A DNA stretch of 64,000 nt from Phymatolithon calcareum (Eukaryota; Rhodophyta; Florideophyceae; Hapalidiales): assembly GCA_977006965.1 (NCBI GenBank), contig OZ345376.1, positions 1,612,001 to 1,676,000 on the forward strand, read 5' to 3'. The position numbers and the translations under genes were made by a program. Shown here piece after piece: positions 30,970 through 40,135 of the stretch (within the stretch, counting starts at the first letter, position 1; each line of letters begins with the position of its first letter). A model generated the notes under the pieces. The model did not search any database, was not told the origin of the DNA, and worked only from the letters and a program-made list of their open reading frames with translations.

Positions 30970-31780
30970 TATTGCTCACGTGTTCCAACCTCTATTTTGT
31001 TTATGCAAAGATTGAAAATCGATTCACATCTAAATGAAGTGCTTGATTACAGAGCACTGTATGCTCAGTTTTCCTCAGCAAAAGGAAAGCCAATTTCATC
31101 CCGTCCGCTTACTTGAGTCACAAAGTAAAGAATTTTTAAAATTAACTTCAGCAGGACCTAAATCTGAGAAGCGAAAACAACGGCACTCAGAGTACTCTTC
31201 AGAGTCCTATTCGATCTTTTGGAAAGCAAATTTGTAACGCAGACAGAGAAAACCTTGTTCCTGTATAGGAGCTCTGTTTTCCGAGCGAACCTTATTAGAA
31301 ATTTGTTTTCTCTTCCTTGCCGCTTGCGACCAGTTAATTTTGAACGACATAAGTCTTGCAGCATTATTGTGCACTAAGGAGCCACATCTCGAGACACATA
31401 TTACCCTCTCCACCATGATTTACACGGCAAAAATGGAAGCGAAAATTGAGAAAATCGTCTAACTGAGTACGGCTTATGAACCAAAATTGTTCATCATCTA
31501 AGGAGAAGAGAACGAAGTGCGGAATAAAGACTAAAGCAAGCACAAATGCATTTGTTCTTCGAGCACGAATGCATTCAAGTAGACTTTCCAGTATCAAGCT
31601 CTGAAACAAAACGTGTCGCATTGTAGCACATTTAAAATAATCCAACTCTTTCGTCACATGAAGTTTGTCGGCGAATGACCGCAGAGCACGTAGGGATATA
31701 ATGAACTTAAACTTCAAATATCTTGGCGTAATGCAGTCGACAGAGGGTGATCCCTGTGATCCACCGCGTCAAAACTGATT
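30970..31780. other. No gene seen
   Basis: AT-rich, with several short frames but none with convincing composition. No repeat shared with other regions recognised. Confidence 0.3.
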
Positions 31781-31784
31781 GGTC

Positions 31785-32420
31785 CCGCTTTCGTAATTAA
31801 ATGGATTTCTTAAGAATTTTCCCTGTGTCCCAACTGGAGTAAAGTCGGCACCTTTCTGGGCATATTCTACTAGCATTGAAAATTTTCAGCTTACTTAATC
31901 AGAATTACATAGAATCACGTCAATGGCTCTAGCCACGTCAATCTCTTCTGCAGGGGTCCATGTAGGCTATTCGGGAAGTGGGCAGCGCGGCACTGGAGAA
32001 GACAAATGAAACTGTGCCAAATAGAGCCATGGGAGTTTCGCCGACAGCACCTGCTCCGGAAGCTAATACGAAGATTAAGCAAGAGTGTGAAGGAGACCAA
32101 AGACACAGGGGCAGAGCTAGAACTCGAAACTCTTGACGTATACGGGAATCAAACACGAAAACAGACATTCAAGTTAGACCTGGCCTCTGGCGAGTATGGG
32201 AGCAGTAAGAAGAGCACCGCATCGGGAAAATTTCGTTCGCCAAGAATACTATATCGCACCAAGCAGTGACGATGAAAGAAAGCAGATTCAAAATTCTGTG
32301 CGCAAAGTGGCTTGTTGGCCATTTTCCGAGAAATCCACGGAAGGCCATTGAAGGAGCATGGGCAGTTAGAACACTCAACAAAATCCTGAAGAAGCCTGGT
32401 CCCGCTTTCAAGACCTCAAG
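31785..32420. repeat. Repeated-protein fragments (family H), both strands
   Basis: 31790-31990 on the minus strand encodes WTPAEEIDVARAIDVIL and a stop, followed by a 3' UTR. The same unit is the insertion at 49317-49625 (WTPTEETNVARAIDAIL). 32006-32410 on the plus strand encodes TKDTGAELELETLDVYG and, in the next frame, RFKILCAKWLVGHFPRNPRK, also matched at 49500-49620. This is the end of a mobile-element protein that I cannot place. Confidence 0.55.
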
Positions 32421-32870
32421 TGGATTTTGACCGATGGGAAACTAATCAATTGTCTTCGGCTCCGTCTTTTTGGCTCCTCTGTCATATCAATTCTGCTATA
32501 CGGCTGTGAGTCATGGAAGCTGACAGCACCAGCGCGGAAGGACTCAAGATAAGCAGGTGCTAAAATGCTATCGAGAGTAACGGAGAGAACATTAGCCGAC
32601 GAAACTAGGACACCCACCATCAACGCGGTGATGCGGGGCAGAGACCTACGATGGAACTGTCTTGGAAACGTTCTTAGAAGGGACGAGAGCCGCCTGGTCC
32701 GCCAGGTGCTGCTAGAACGCGTCAGACCAACGTCAGAATCACTCTTTGGCGACGTACCTGGACGAGACGTAAAAGCCACAGTCGAATTCGCTAACAATGG
32801 GATAGAATTGAAGAAACTTAGACCCTCGAATCGCTGCTTGCCCCATTAGTGGAAAAGGCAATATGAATGA
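32420..32870 (+). pseudogene. LINE-G C-terminal region
   Basis: Successive frames give RLRLFGSSVISILLYGCESW, then GRDLRWNCLGNVLRRDESRL and VRQVLLERVRPTSESLFGDV. The 'LLYGCE.W' and 'R.LRW.G.VLR.D..RL' motifs are the familiar end of a large group of LINE proteins in animals and other eukaryotes, different from families A-F here. Frameshifted and 5'-truncated. Confidence 0.75.
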
Positions 32871-32999
32871 AGGGATATAAGGCGGAGAAGGGGATATGTG
32901 ATGCAATGCTCCCAACACCTCGATTTGATTAATAGGGCCGCTTATCGCTCTTCCGTGGCGGTCACACTCTATTCACCTAAAATCTCCTTTTTCGAATAT

Positions 33000-33420
33000 C
33001 TCCTCCCGTGAGGGTCCAAGTGTGTTTTTTGCATTCATATTCAGTCTCTTGGTCCATTTCCGTGGGTCGTAGTGCTCGTTGGAGCGCTACGAAGAAGAAG
33101 TGTAAGTTTTTTATTTAAAAGTTACCAACGCATCTGCAGACGCTTGGGGCAACTTTGCGAAGGCCATTGGGCCACAAACAGGGTCTATCGTTCTTATATG
33201 GAGCGCTACGAGCTGAATCAAAGCACTGTGACGCCAAGGTCGATTTTCTCTCCAGCCGGGCTCTGTTGAAAAACACACTTAGACACCTCAGACGAATGTT
33301 TCTGTCTCGTATACGTAGCACTCCTGGTAGCTTGTTCGGCTTGTGTATTGGGATTTTTATTATCCGCTCTTCTTCGTCATCCTTCCAGACTGTAGCAAAT
33401 TCGAGGTCTGAAATAATCAC
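33000..33420 (-). mobile_element. LINE-B2 fragment
   Basis: Encodes the LINE-B2 C-terminus on the minus strand (IHKPNKLPGVLRIRDRNIRL). It is interrupted by a LINE-A tail insertion at 33093-33198. It may belong to the same original copy as 33975-34680. Confidence 0.8.
33093..33198 (-). mobile_element. 106-bp LINE-A 3' tail insertion
   Basis: Flanked by TGGAGCGCTACGA at 33080-33092 and 33199-33211. A (GAA) tail lies at the left end, then GTTACCAACGCATCTGCAGA and the LINE-A 3' UTR start. Confidence 0.9.
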
Positions 33421-33582
33421 TGCCGAGAAGACAAGAAATATCGCGTCTCAAGTGCTCCATCTCGCACACTGCCACCTATTTCTCATAACAAGACCGTAAA
33501 TTCGGAGATAGTCTAACTGGTTCAAGATGAGCGCCACTTCATGCTTCAGCGCCGATGACTAGATTCGCACCATATAAATGCG

Positions 33583-33690
33583 GACCAGGCGATATACTAG
33601 AATGAACAAGTTACGAAAAGCTGCTCCCGTACAGTCTTAGAAGTGTTAATGAGGCCTTTCAAATAAACAACTAAACAGTTGCAAAAAAAA
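33583..33690 (+). mobile_element. 108-bp LINE-D 3' insertion
   Basis: Flanked by CATATAAATGCG at 33571-33582 and 33691-33702. It ends ..CAAATAAACAACTAAACAGT plus TGCAAAAAAAA. Confidence 0.92.
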
Positions 33691-33974
33691 CATATAAATG
33701 CGACAGTACCCGAGGACAGCATTGTGTCGGAAGGCAGTAGGAATAAGAATCACCAAGTCTTGGTTGGCTCAGTGCTCCTTGCGGGAGCACACAGAGAGAA
33801 GTGGCTGATGTAAGCGTCTCGCCATGCCCAGTCCCCATTTTGGAAACCAGCAGTCATAACGGATCACTAAGACTAACTGGTGTGTGACGGCATTCTTGAA
33901 CAGCACGTGGACCTTCCGTGAGGTTCTACAAAGCTGAGCGCGCGAAAGGAAATAAAACTCTTCTTTTGTTCTGA

Positions 33975-34680
33975 ACTTTTCGTTGCCGTTTTGCGACACA
34001 GCCTTTCACGGTTTCCTCTAGTCGGCGCTTCCTCAACGCCTTGCCGTCTTCTGCTTGTTTTAACTCTCCTCTAAGATCCTCCTCTTCCCTGAGATACCCG
34101 ATATGCTTTGATACGTCTGCAAAATCCCCTTGTCTTCCTCCATATTCTTCTGCCTCTTTCAAGTGCTTCGTTCACCTAACTAGGCTCAAAGCGAACCTTT
34201 CAGCCTGGTTTGCACTCCTCATCCGCGGACTGGTGAGTTAGCACACCACGCGCATCCGCTCTCTTCGATCTTCGGCATATTTTCCAAATGCGTACCTGTA
34301 GAAAAGACCCTCTGCAGCTTCCATCGCTTATTGTAATTGATTGATCTTCGAAGTCTAATGGATTTCAAACCCTCATTTCGGTAGAATCACCAATTGAAAA
34401 TCCTGATACTGGTGGTTAGCTGGAATCTGCTAACATTTACGCCGGTTTGGCGTAGTTTGTGAATGCATCCAACCGCACTCCTGAGATTTCCGCGTCGTCG
34501 GTGACTCCCTTGTTGTTCATACTTACCCCGAGATCGGTAAGAAGCTCCCTGTCGGCAAACAAGAACTTGTCCTTTGGAAGCCCTTTGTACTTGAGAACCT
34601 CACTCTTTCCTGGCTTTGTGTTCCATCTAATGGAGTTCTCGCAGTGCGGAGAATTGAAGCATGCCAGAGTGCCCATCAGC
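33975..34680 (-). mobile_element. LINE-B2 fragment, degraded
   Basis: Minus-strand pieces REEEDLRGELKQAEDGKALR, then a region matching the KWEY.. part and at 34440-34670 WNTKPGKSEVLKYKGLPKDK. Frames are broken and parts missing. Older than the LINE-B copies. Confidence 0.75.
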
Positions 34681-34874
34681 CCGTGGTGATCAGAGAGTTT
34701 TTGTTTGCCTTGTTCAAGAGAAACTGTAGCATATCGGCGTGCTTTCGTTTATTCTAGGCATGGCTGTGTGCCCAAAAGGAGATTTAATGGAACTATAACT
34801 TTTCTTTCGAAGTACAGGATATCTACGCTACATATTTAGTTACTCAACATCTAGGGTGCCTCTAAGCTGTTCCT

Positions 34875-35161
34875 CAGGCACTCGACGAGCTCTTAACCAT
34901 ATTTCAGGCTGAGGACAAGTAACGACTGCTCGCAACCTGAAATCACTGTGTACCACAAGATGGGGGAGTAATTTTCCTCCTAGAGCTCCAGAAGGAGACC
35001 AGAGGTGGATTTTTGTACCCAACTGAATCGTGCTACACCAACAAAAAAAGGAACTCTTCTTTCGACAGAATCCAGCCAAAACCTCTTAGTACTAGGAAAG
35101 TTGGCCCAAGCGTCAGCAGATGCGTTGGTAACTTTTATATAAAAATCAAACTTTCTTTCCT
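34875..35161 (+). mobile_element. LINE-A 3' insertion
   Basis: Flanked by TCTAAGCTGTTCCT at 34861-34874 and 35162-35175. It carries the last codons of LINE-A and its full 3' UTR, ending in a pyrimidine tail TTTCTTTCCT. The duplicated site lies within a SINE. Confidence 0.92.
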
Positions 35162-35335
35162 TCTAAGCTGTTCCTGGACGGGAGTCATTCCGGGTAGTCG
35201 CGTATCTGCTTCCCACGAGTATTGTGGCACTCCACTACGCGGCGACATACGTACGCCCTTCGAAAAACGGAATTCGATTCTTGCTTGTGACAGGACTCGA
35301 ATCGACGACCTTGACTTTTCACATTACCTTGCGTC
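35162..35335 (-). mobile_element. tRNA-derived SINE, copy 3
   Basis: Contains ATTCCGGGTAGTCGCGTATC and the B box as GATTCGAGTCC on the minus strand (35293-35303). The A-box half is missing. It was the target of the LINE-A insertion at 34875. Confidence 0.6.
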
Positions 35336-35659
35336 GAGTTTGACCTTATTCCATATATTGCAATATTTTGTTAATCAGCCTACTCTAGCTGATTTTCTTG
35401 CTTCTTTGCTTGCTCGCTTGTCCAAAATAGCTTCTTCCAGTAGCGCAGATTCTGCGGAAATCTTCCCCTGAACCATTGCGCACATAGGCTGCTGCGATAG
35501 TTACATCTTAGCATGAGTGCCCCGTGTATCGTAGTCGCCGCCGTGGATGGAATTTTTCTTGATTATCTTTCTTCTGTTTTGTCTCATTCCAATACCAGCC
35601 CTTTCTTCCACTCTTTCATCAATTTTGAAGGAGTGGAAGAAAGAGCAGGTATACAAGCA

Positions 35660-36198
35660 TGAACTTTTTTTAATTCGAGTTTATTTTAAAAAAATCCCCA
35701 CAGACTTCCGAAGGTATGGGCGAAGCTTCCTCTGATGCTACCTACCTTTGTGCAGCTCACGAAACGTCCACCAGAATGGCGGACGGGAAAACTCAGGATT
35801 CGAAGTAATTCTATCTCAGTCCTCTACGGGATTGTTGGTGCTTGGGCTCGACCGCTTTTTGACTTGCCTTCTCCGAATCAATACAGGCCTTCTTCATTCT
35901 CCATCGTTCTATGAGTGTCTTGCTAAATAGTAAGAGCTCATCTAGCGCCTTTTCTGCTTCCATTCTTTTTTCTCCTTCGAGGTCGTACCCTGCTAGCGTG
36001 CGTTCAGGGGTCTCCATATGCTCTCTGGCTCTGGTGCCAAATTGTTCGGCCATACTTGTTGTTGACACCTGTGGGAATCTTCCACAGGTATACTGCAGCG
36101 CGAGTTGCCTGTGCTTCACCTTGGGGAACTTGATGATTGCAGGCAATTCTCTTGTCTTGTCGTATGGTATCTTCCTTTTCCGCTTCGATTCTAGATAG
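35660..36198 (-). mobile_element. LINE-E 3' part
   Basis: A T-run tail at the left, the LINE-E 3' UTR, then 134 open residues (35811-36215, whose first residues lie in the nested insertion) of the LINE-E C-terminus: KRKRKIPYDKTRELPAIIKF and QLALQYTCGRFPQVSTTSMA. The 5' end coincides with the insertion point of the next element. Confidence 0.88.
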
Positions 36199-36460
36199 TT
36201 TTTTTTTCCTTTCAAGTTTATTTAAAAGCCGCACAGACTTCCGAAGATATGGCAAGGCTTCCTCTGGTGCTACCTACCTTTGTGTAGCTCACAAAACGTC
36301 CACCAGAATGGCAGACGGGAAAACTCAGGACTCAAAGTAGTTCTATCTCAGTCCTCTACGGGATTTTTGGTGCTTGGACTCGACCACTTTTTGCCTTGCA
36401 TTCTGCGGATTAATACAGGCCTTCTTCGTTCTCCATGCGTTCTATGAGTGTCTTGCTAAA
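36199..36460 (-). mobile_element. Second LINE-E 3' fragment, nested next to the first
   Basis: Flanked by TCGATTCTAG(A/G)TAG at 36185-36198 and 36461-36474 (one mismatch). It repeats the same LINE-E 3' UTR, including GTAGCTCACAAAACGTCCAC. Two copies of one family landed within 300 bp of each other. Confidence 0.88.
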
Positions 36461-36474
36461 TCGATTCTAGGTAG

Positions 36475-37430
36475 TGATGAATCATGGCGGTCAGTCCGTC
36501 CTTGACTTCTCACTCCCCTTCCACTCCATTTCCATCTGAAGTCGGGTACGTAATTCAGCATTGGGCAAATTGAGTAGCGGCTTTGTACGCATGTGCACGA
36601 TTAATCAGAGAATCATGTTCGGAAAAGAAGCTCTGATCCGACAGAGCTGGTGGAGGCGACAAACATGAAATTGGCATTCGTGGACTCCTCTCTTCCCGTT
36701 CTCACATTGCTTCCTCCACAGAGTGATGCCGCAGAAGAACATAATATAGAGCTTCCACCCTGGCACTTTCTTGTTCCATTAAAGGGAAGCTTTAATTCTC
36801 AGCTATGGATGAAGGAGAGATTCCGACGGGAGCAAAAAGGGGAGCCATATAAAAGGTCACGGTCGATGGAGCTCAGCCCGTCCTTGGGGGACTTCTATCC
36901 ACTGCTCCAATCTGAATGTCTTTTCGAGATCTTTGGCTAACAGCGCTGCGAGCCCAAATCAATTGTCACAAAACTGGAAGGTGGGGAAATGCTTTTTCTT
37001 GTGCTTTTCTAGAATTATGTTGCTACGGTCACTGTAACGGGCACAACCGGCGCACGACCAGGGGACTTGTCAAGCAATGGCCCAAAGCCCGGAAAGTATT
37101 GGAGGAGGATGGAAACGAAGGTCACTGTATTTGCTCCTCCATCATGTCTTCCACCTCATCTCCAATACAGCGCCAGTCGTCCGGCATATTTTCATTCATA
37201 CTTTTGAAATGTGATTTGCTATTGCGGCACAACTTGTGATTGAGTCCTCCAATAAGAACGCGAACCAACAGTATGGTATGGGAAACCGGGTAGCAAAGAG
37301 AGCAGATGATATCTTGTCCCCACAAAATCGATCAGCAATGGTGATTCACCATGTTCTCATTTCCTTCCATTTAAATTTTGTTCTCTTGGATTTCCGATGT
37401 TATGGACTATGCGAGCATACTAGCACACTC
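36475..37430. other. Unassigned; one possible small ORF
   Basis: An ORF at 36650-36940 (+, 96 residues, IELPPWHFLVPLKGSFNSQL .. KRSRSMELSPSLGDFYPLLQ) is open but resembles nothing I know. I give it little weight. No repeats recognised. Confidence 0.3.
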
Positions 37431-37437
37431 GCACGTC

Positions 37438-37446
37438 TATAAAAGG
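37438..37446 (+). promoter_or_regulatory. TATA box for the 37.5-kb gene
   Basis: TATAAAAGG lies 76 bp before the ATG at 37522, a normal spacing for a TATA box plus a short 5' leader. Confidence 0.5.
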
Positions 37447-37521
37447 CGTATTTCCTCGGTGACTGAGCCATCCGGAGCGCGGTATGCTTCGTCTCCCCTC
37501 GCTGCTCTCCTCATCGTTTCA

Positions 37522-37812
37522 ATGGCAACGTCACAAATCCATGCGACAAACATACCGCGAGGAATAGACTGGGAATCTCTCGTTCGTGCCTTTGAACGCC
37601 CATATGCCACTCCAGTATCTGTAGAATGGGGGCAACAGAAGGATAGCGCTATTGTGCGCTACAGCTCTGATGCCGCGACAAGGGCCGTGCTAGATGATAT
37701 GGCGGACTATATTAAGGTACCGAGTGATATTTCCGGATTGTTCGTGGGTACAGAAGGTATGCGACTAGCGATTGTGCACGATCGACGGTCGCGCTGCTGT
37801 GCCATCTCGTAA
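37522..37812 (+). CDS. Small RRM-like protein with CaaX box, paralogue 1 (96 aa)
   Basis: A 96-residue protein whose pattern suggests a beta-alpha-beta-beta-alpha-beta fold of the RRM type: SQIHATNIP (strand 1), IDWESLVRAFER (helix 1), PVSVEWGQQ (strand 2), SAIVRYSSD (strand 3), AATRAVLDDMADYIK (helix 2), MRLAIVHDRR (strand 4). The aromatic RNA-binding residues of RNP1 and RNP2 are largely absent. The C-terminus is R-C-C-A-I-S, so the last four residues (C-A-I-S) form a CaaX box of the kind farnesyltransferase recognises, and the preceding Cys could be palmitoylated. I chose ATG 37522 over the upstream ATG at 37378 because the paralogue aligns from here and the TATA box lies in between. The role is unknown; membrane attachment is inferred. 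Confidence 0.75.
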   Translation: MATSQIHATNIPRGIDWESLVRAFERPYATPVSVEWGQQKDSAIVRYSSDAATRAVLDDMADYIKVPSDISGLFVGTEGMRLAIVHDRRSRCCAIS

Positions 37813-39195
37813 AAATTGCAATTCTTAGTGCAAAATTCTAATACCGTTGATCAACAGATATAAGAGTGCCATTTTAGGTACGCTTCCTGTGCTTTATGTA
37901 CTGCGCGACGTGAAAAGAACTGTTTTCTGATCAGAAAGATTGCTTACGGCATAATGCTTTAATTTAGACTGAGCCGGATTTCTTGTTTCCCGACTGGTGC
38001 ACGGTATTCACGCAGTCGCAATTAACAGCACTAGAAGCCAAGTCATTTTTAGCAAAACAACGCTCAACCACGTATTTCTCGGTGAAGGAGGTTTAATTTT
38101 TTAGTTAAAAGCCACCAACCTATCTGCTTCAAGGATGCACGCAAAACATGAAAAGTGGCTGCCTTGGGCGTGCTTTTTTGGGCTGTGCCGCGACTGAGCA
38201 GGATTTCATCGAGCGATGAATGATTCCATCATTTCAAAGCCCATGGGTTTCAGCCCGAAGGCCTCGTTTTCTGGAATTGTGGAACATGGATTCGACTTCA
38301 CCATGTGCTCTCTTTTTGAATGCGCTTTCCTATAATGAGTGCCTGTCTCTCGGATGTTCGGTCTTGATGTATTTGAACACATTAGTGCCATGTTAACCAG
38401 CCAATTCTTTGAGCTCCGAACAATTTTTTGCTACAGTTTTGCGTCAAAGTCAATATGATACGCTAAGGTTTCCTCAGTTGCTGCTTACCTTAGGATAGCT
38501 ATCATTGATTTCATACAAATCGGATTTCTTCTACCGACATATAGCTCTGCGTCTCTCAGAAGTCCATGATATTTTGACTTTCTCATTCTGCCGAGCTGTG
38601 CTCGGCTTGTATGGGCTTTCAAGAGCTCTCGGGAATGATCTGAGGTGCTAAGAGTCCTGAAGTAATCCGGCCGAGGTGCAGTGAGCTGCCGCGGGAATAT
38701 ATCTCCTATGGCCTGCCGTCGGAGGTCTAACGTGGTGAATTTACCAATTCTCCTCCCTGCGCCAACATTGGGCCTGTGTCGGCAGAGCCTGACTTGACAA
38801 GTAACTGGTACACCGTTCTCGTATCCAATGAGCTGTCGTGCATCTCCAGGTGCATGCTGCTGGTTCGACTAGTGTCATTATCGGATCTCTAACATCTACA
38901 GTATACTACAGTTACATTTGCTCTTGAAACTAAGCTTTCTCAGACCCAATCATGCAAAGCGATAATGTTGTAAATTCACAGCAAAGAGCGCTTGCGGTAG
39001 CTCTATATGAGGAGCTGTAAATGGTCCACGTCATTTGTAGCTCGGAATTGAACCTAAGTTCCGCAGTGCACAAGCAATGTTGCGCTTCAGCAGGTTCCAA
39101 CATTCCCCCTTTTAAAGTGAAGTTTCCCTCTGATTTTATACCTACCCCAAGGACCACGACCTTCTCTCGTGTCGGCTTTGCACTCCATCGACGAG
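37813..39195. other. Spacer between paralogues; possible worn LINE-A tail
   Basis: No gene seen. GTTAAAAGCCACCAACCTAT at about 38104 resembles a reversed LINE-A tail. A TTTTAAAG and a TTTTATACC stretch precede the second paralogue at about 39110-39140 and may include its promoter. Confidence 0.35.
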
Positions 39196-39486
39196 ATGGC
39201 GAGCCTTTATCTTCATATCAGAAACATTCCAGCAGGTGTAGAGTGGGAATCGCTCCTTCGTGCTTTTGAGCGCCCATATGCAGTGCCCGTCTCTATTGAA
39301 TGGGGAAGAGAAAAGGACAACGCTATTGTGCGCTACAGCTCCAATGCGGCAACAATTGCCGCACACCAAGATATAGACGATTATATCAATGTACCTGGTG
39401 ACCTGTCTGATATTTTTACGGAAATGGATAGGATCCATGTTGAGGTAGTTCGCGAAAGTCGTGATAGATGCTGCGTCATGTCGTAA
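39196..39486 (+). CDS. Small RRM-like protein with CaaX box, paralogue 2 (96 aa)
   Basis: Exactly the same length as the gene at 37522 and alignable without gaps. Shared blocks include NIP-G-(I/V)-(D/E)-WESL-RAFERPYA, PVS(V/I)EWG, KD-AIVRYSS-AAT and a final RCC(A/V)(I/M)S. The last four residues are C-V-M-S, a classical farnesylation box. ATG 39196 is chosen because it aligns with paralogue 1; a GTG nine codons upstream has no support. The two genes lie 1.4 kb apart in the same orientation, so a local duplication is likely. The ends after helix 2 have diverged most, while the CaaX and the preceding Arg-Cys are kept. Confidence 0.75.
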   Translation: MASLYLHIRNIPAGVEWESLLRAFERPYAVPVSIEWGREKDNAIVRYSSNAATIAAHQDIDDYINVPGDLSDIFTEMDRIHVEVVRESRDRCCVMS

Positions 39487-40135
39487 GGCAATTCTTGCGG
39501 GGTTGCGACGTTGATGCCTCGCTCTTCCTAAATCTTTGCTGGACAACCAGTGCATTTATTAATTAAAAGAGTGCTGACGCATGCCGAAGTGATTTTCATT
39601 GACCTGAAGAGTGGCCTAGCTTCTCTTGAGTGCCGTCTCAAGCTGTTGTAGCCGGAATTTGATGCACGGTACAATAATGCACCTATGCAACACCGCCAAC
39701 TTGTCCATCTTAACATATTCGCGGCGGTCTCGATCGTCGCTGCGCGACGTAGGGAACCAAAGGTATTAGGCGTGGGGAGATAAGCAAGTTATGGAATGCA
39801 TCCAAAATCCTGAAGACGTCCAGTCCGATCTGCGGTGAATAACTCACACGAAAGCAGAGCCCTATTCCTTATAGCTAGGCCAATTCCTCTCTTAGCCGTT
39901 CGACTCATTCCACATGTTTCAATGTTGAACGTCACTTCATAAGGCGCAACGAACTTTCCCGCAGCCCCTATTTTACGACGATAGACTGGTACATGAAAAA
40001 GGCTAGAAAAATGAAACTGTGGTCCCTAATTAAGGATCTCTCAGGATTGCAGCGCAACGAAAACTCTCTCAGGTGCAATGATAATTGACAAAGGAAGCTT
40101 CAATTAAACAGAAATCCAATCCAATCCGTAAATTA
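39487..40135. other. No gene seen; worn LINE-A 3' UTR near the right end
   Basis: 39.5-40.0 kb shows no coding frame. AATTAAACAGAAATCC just before 40110 matches the LINE-A 3' UTR block that continues after the DNA element at 42070. Confidence 0.35.
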
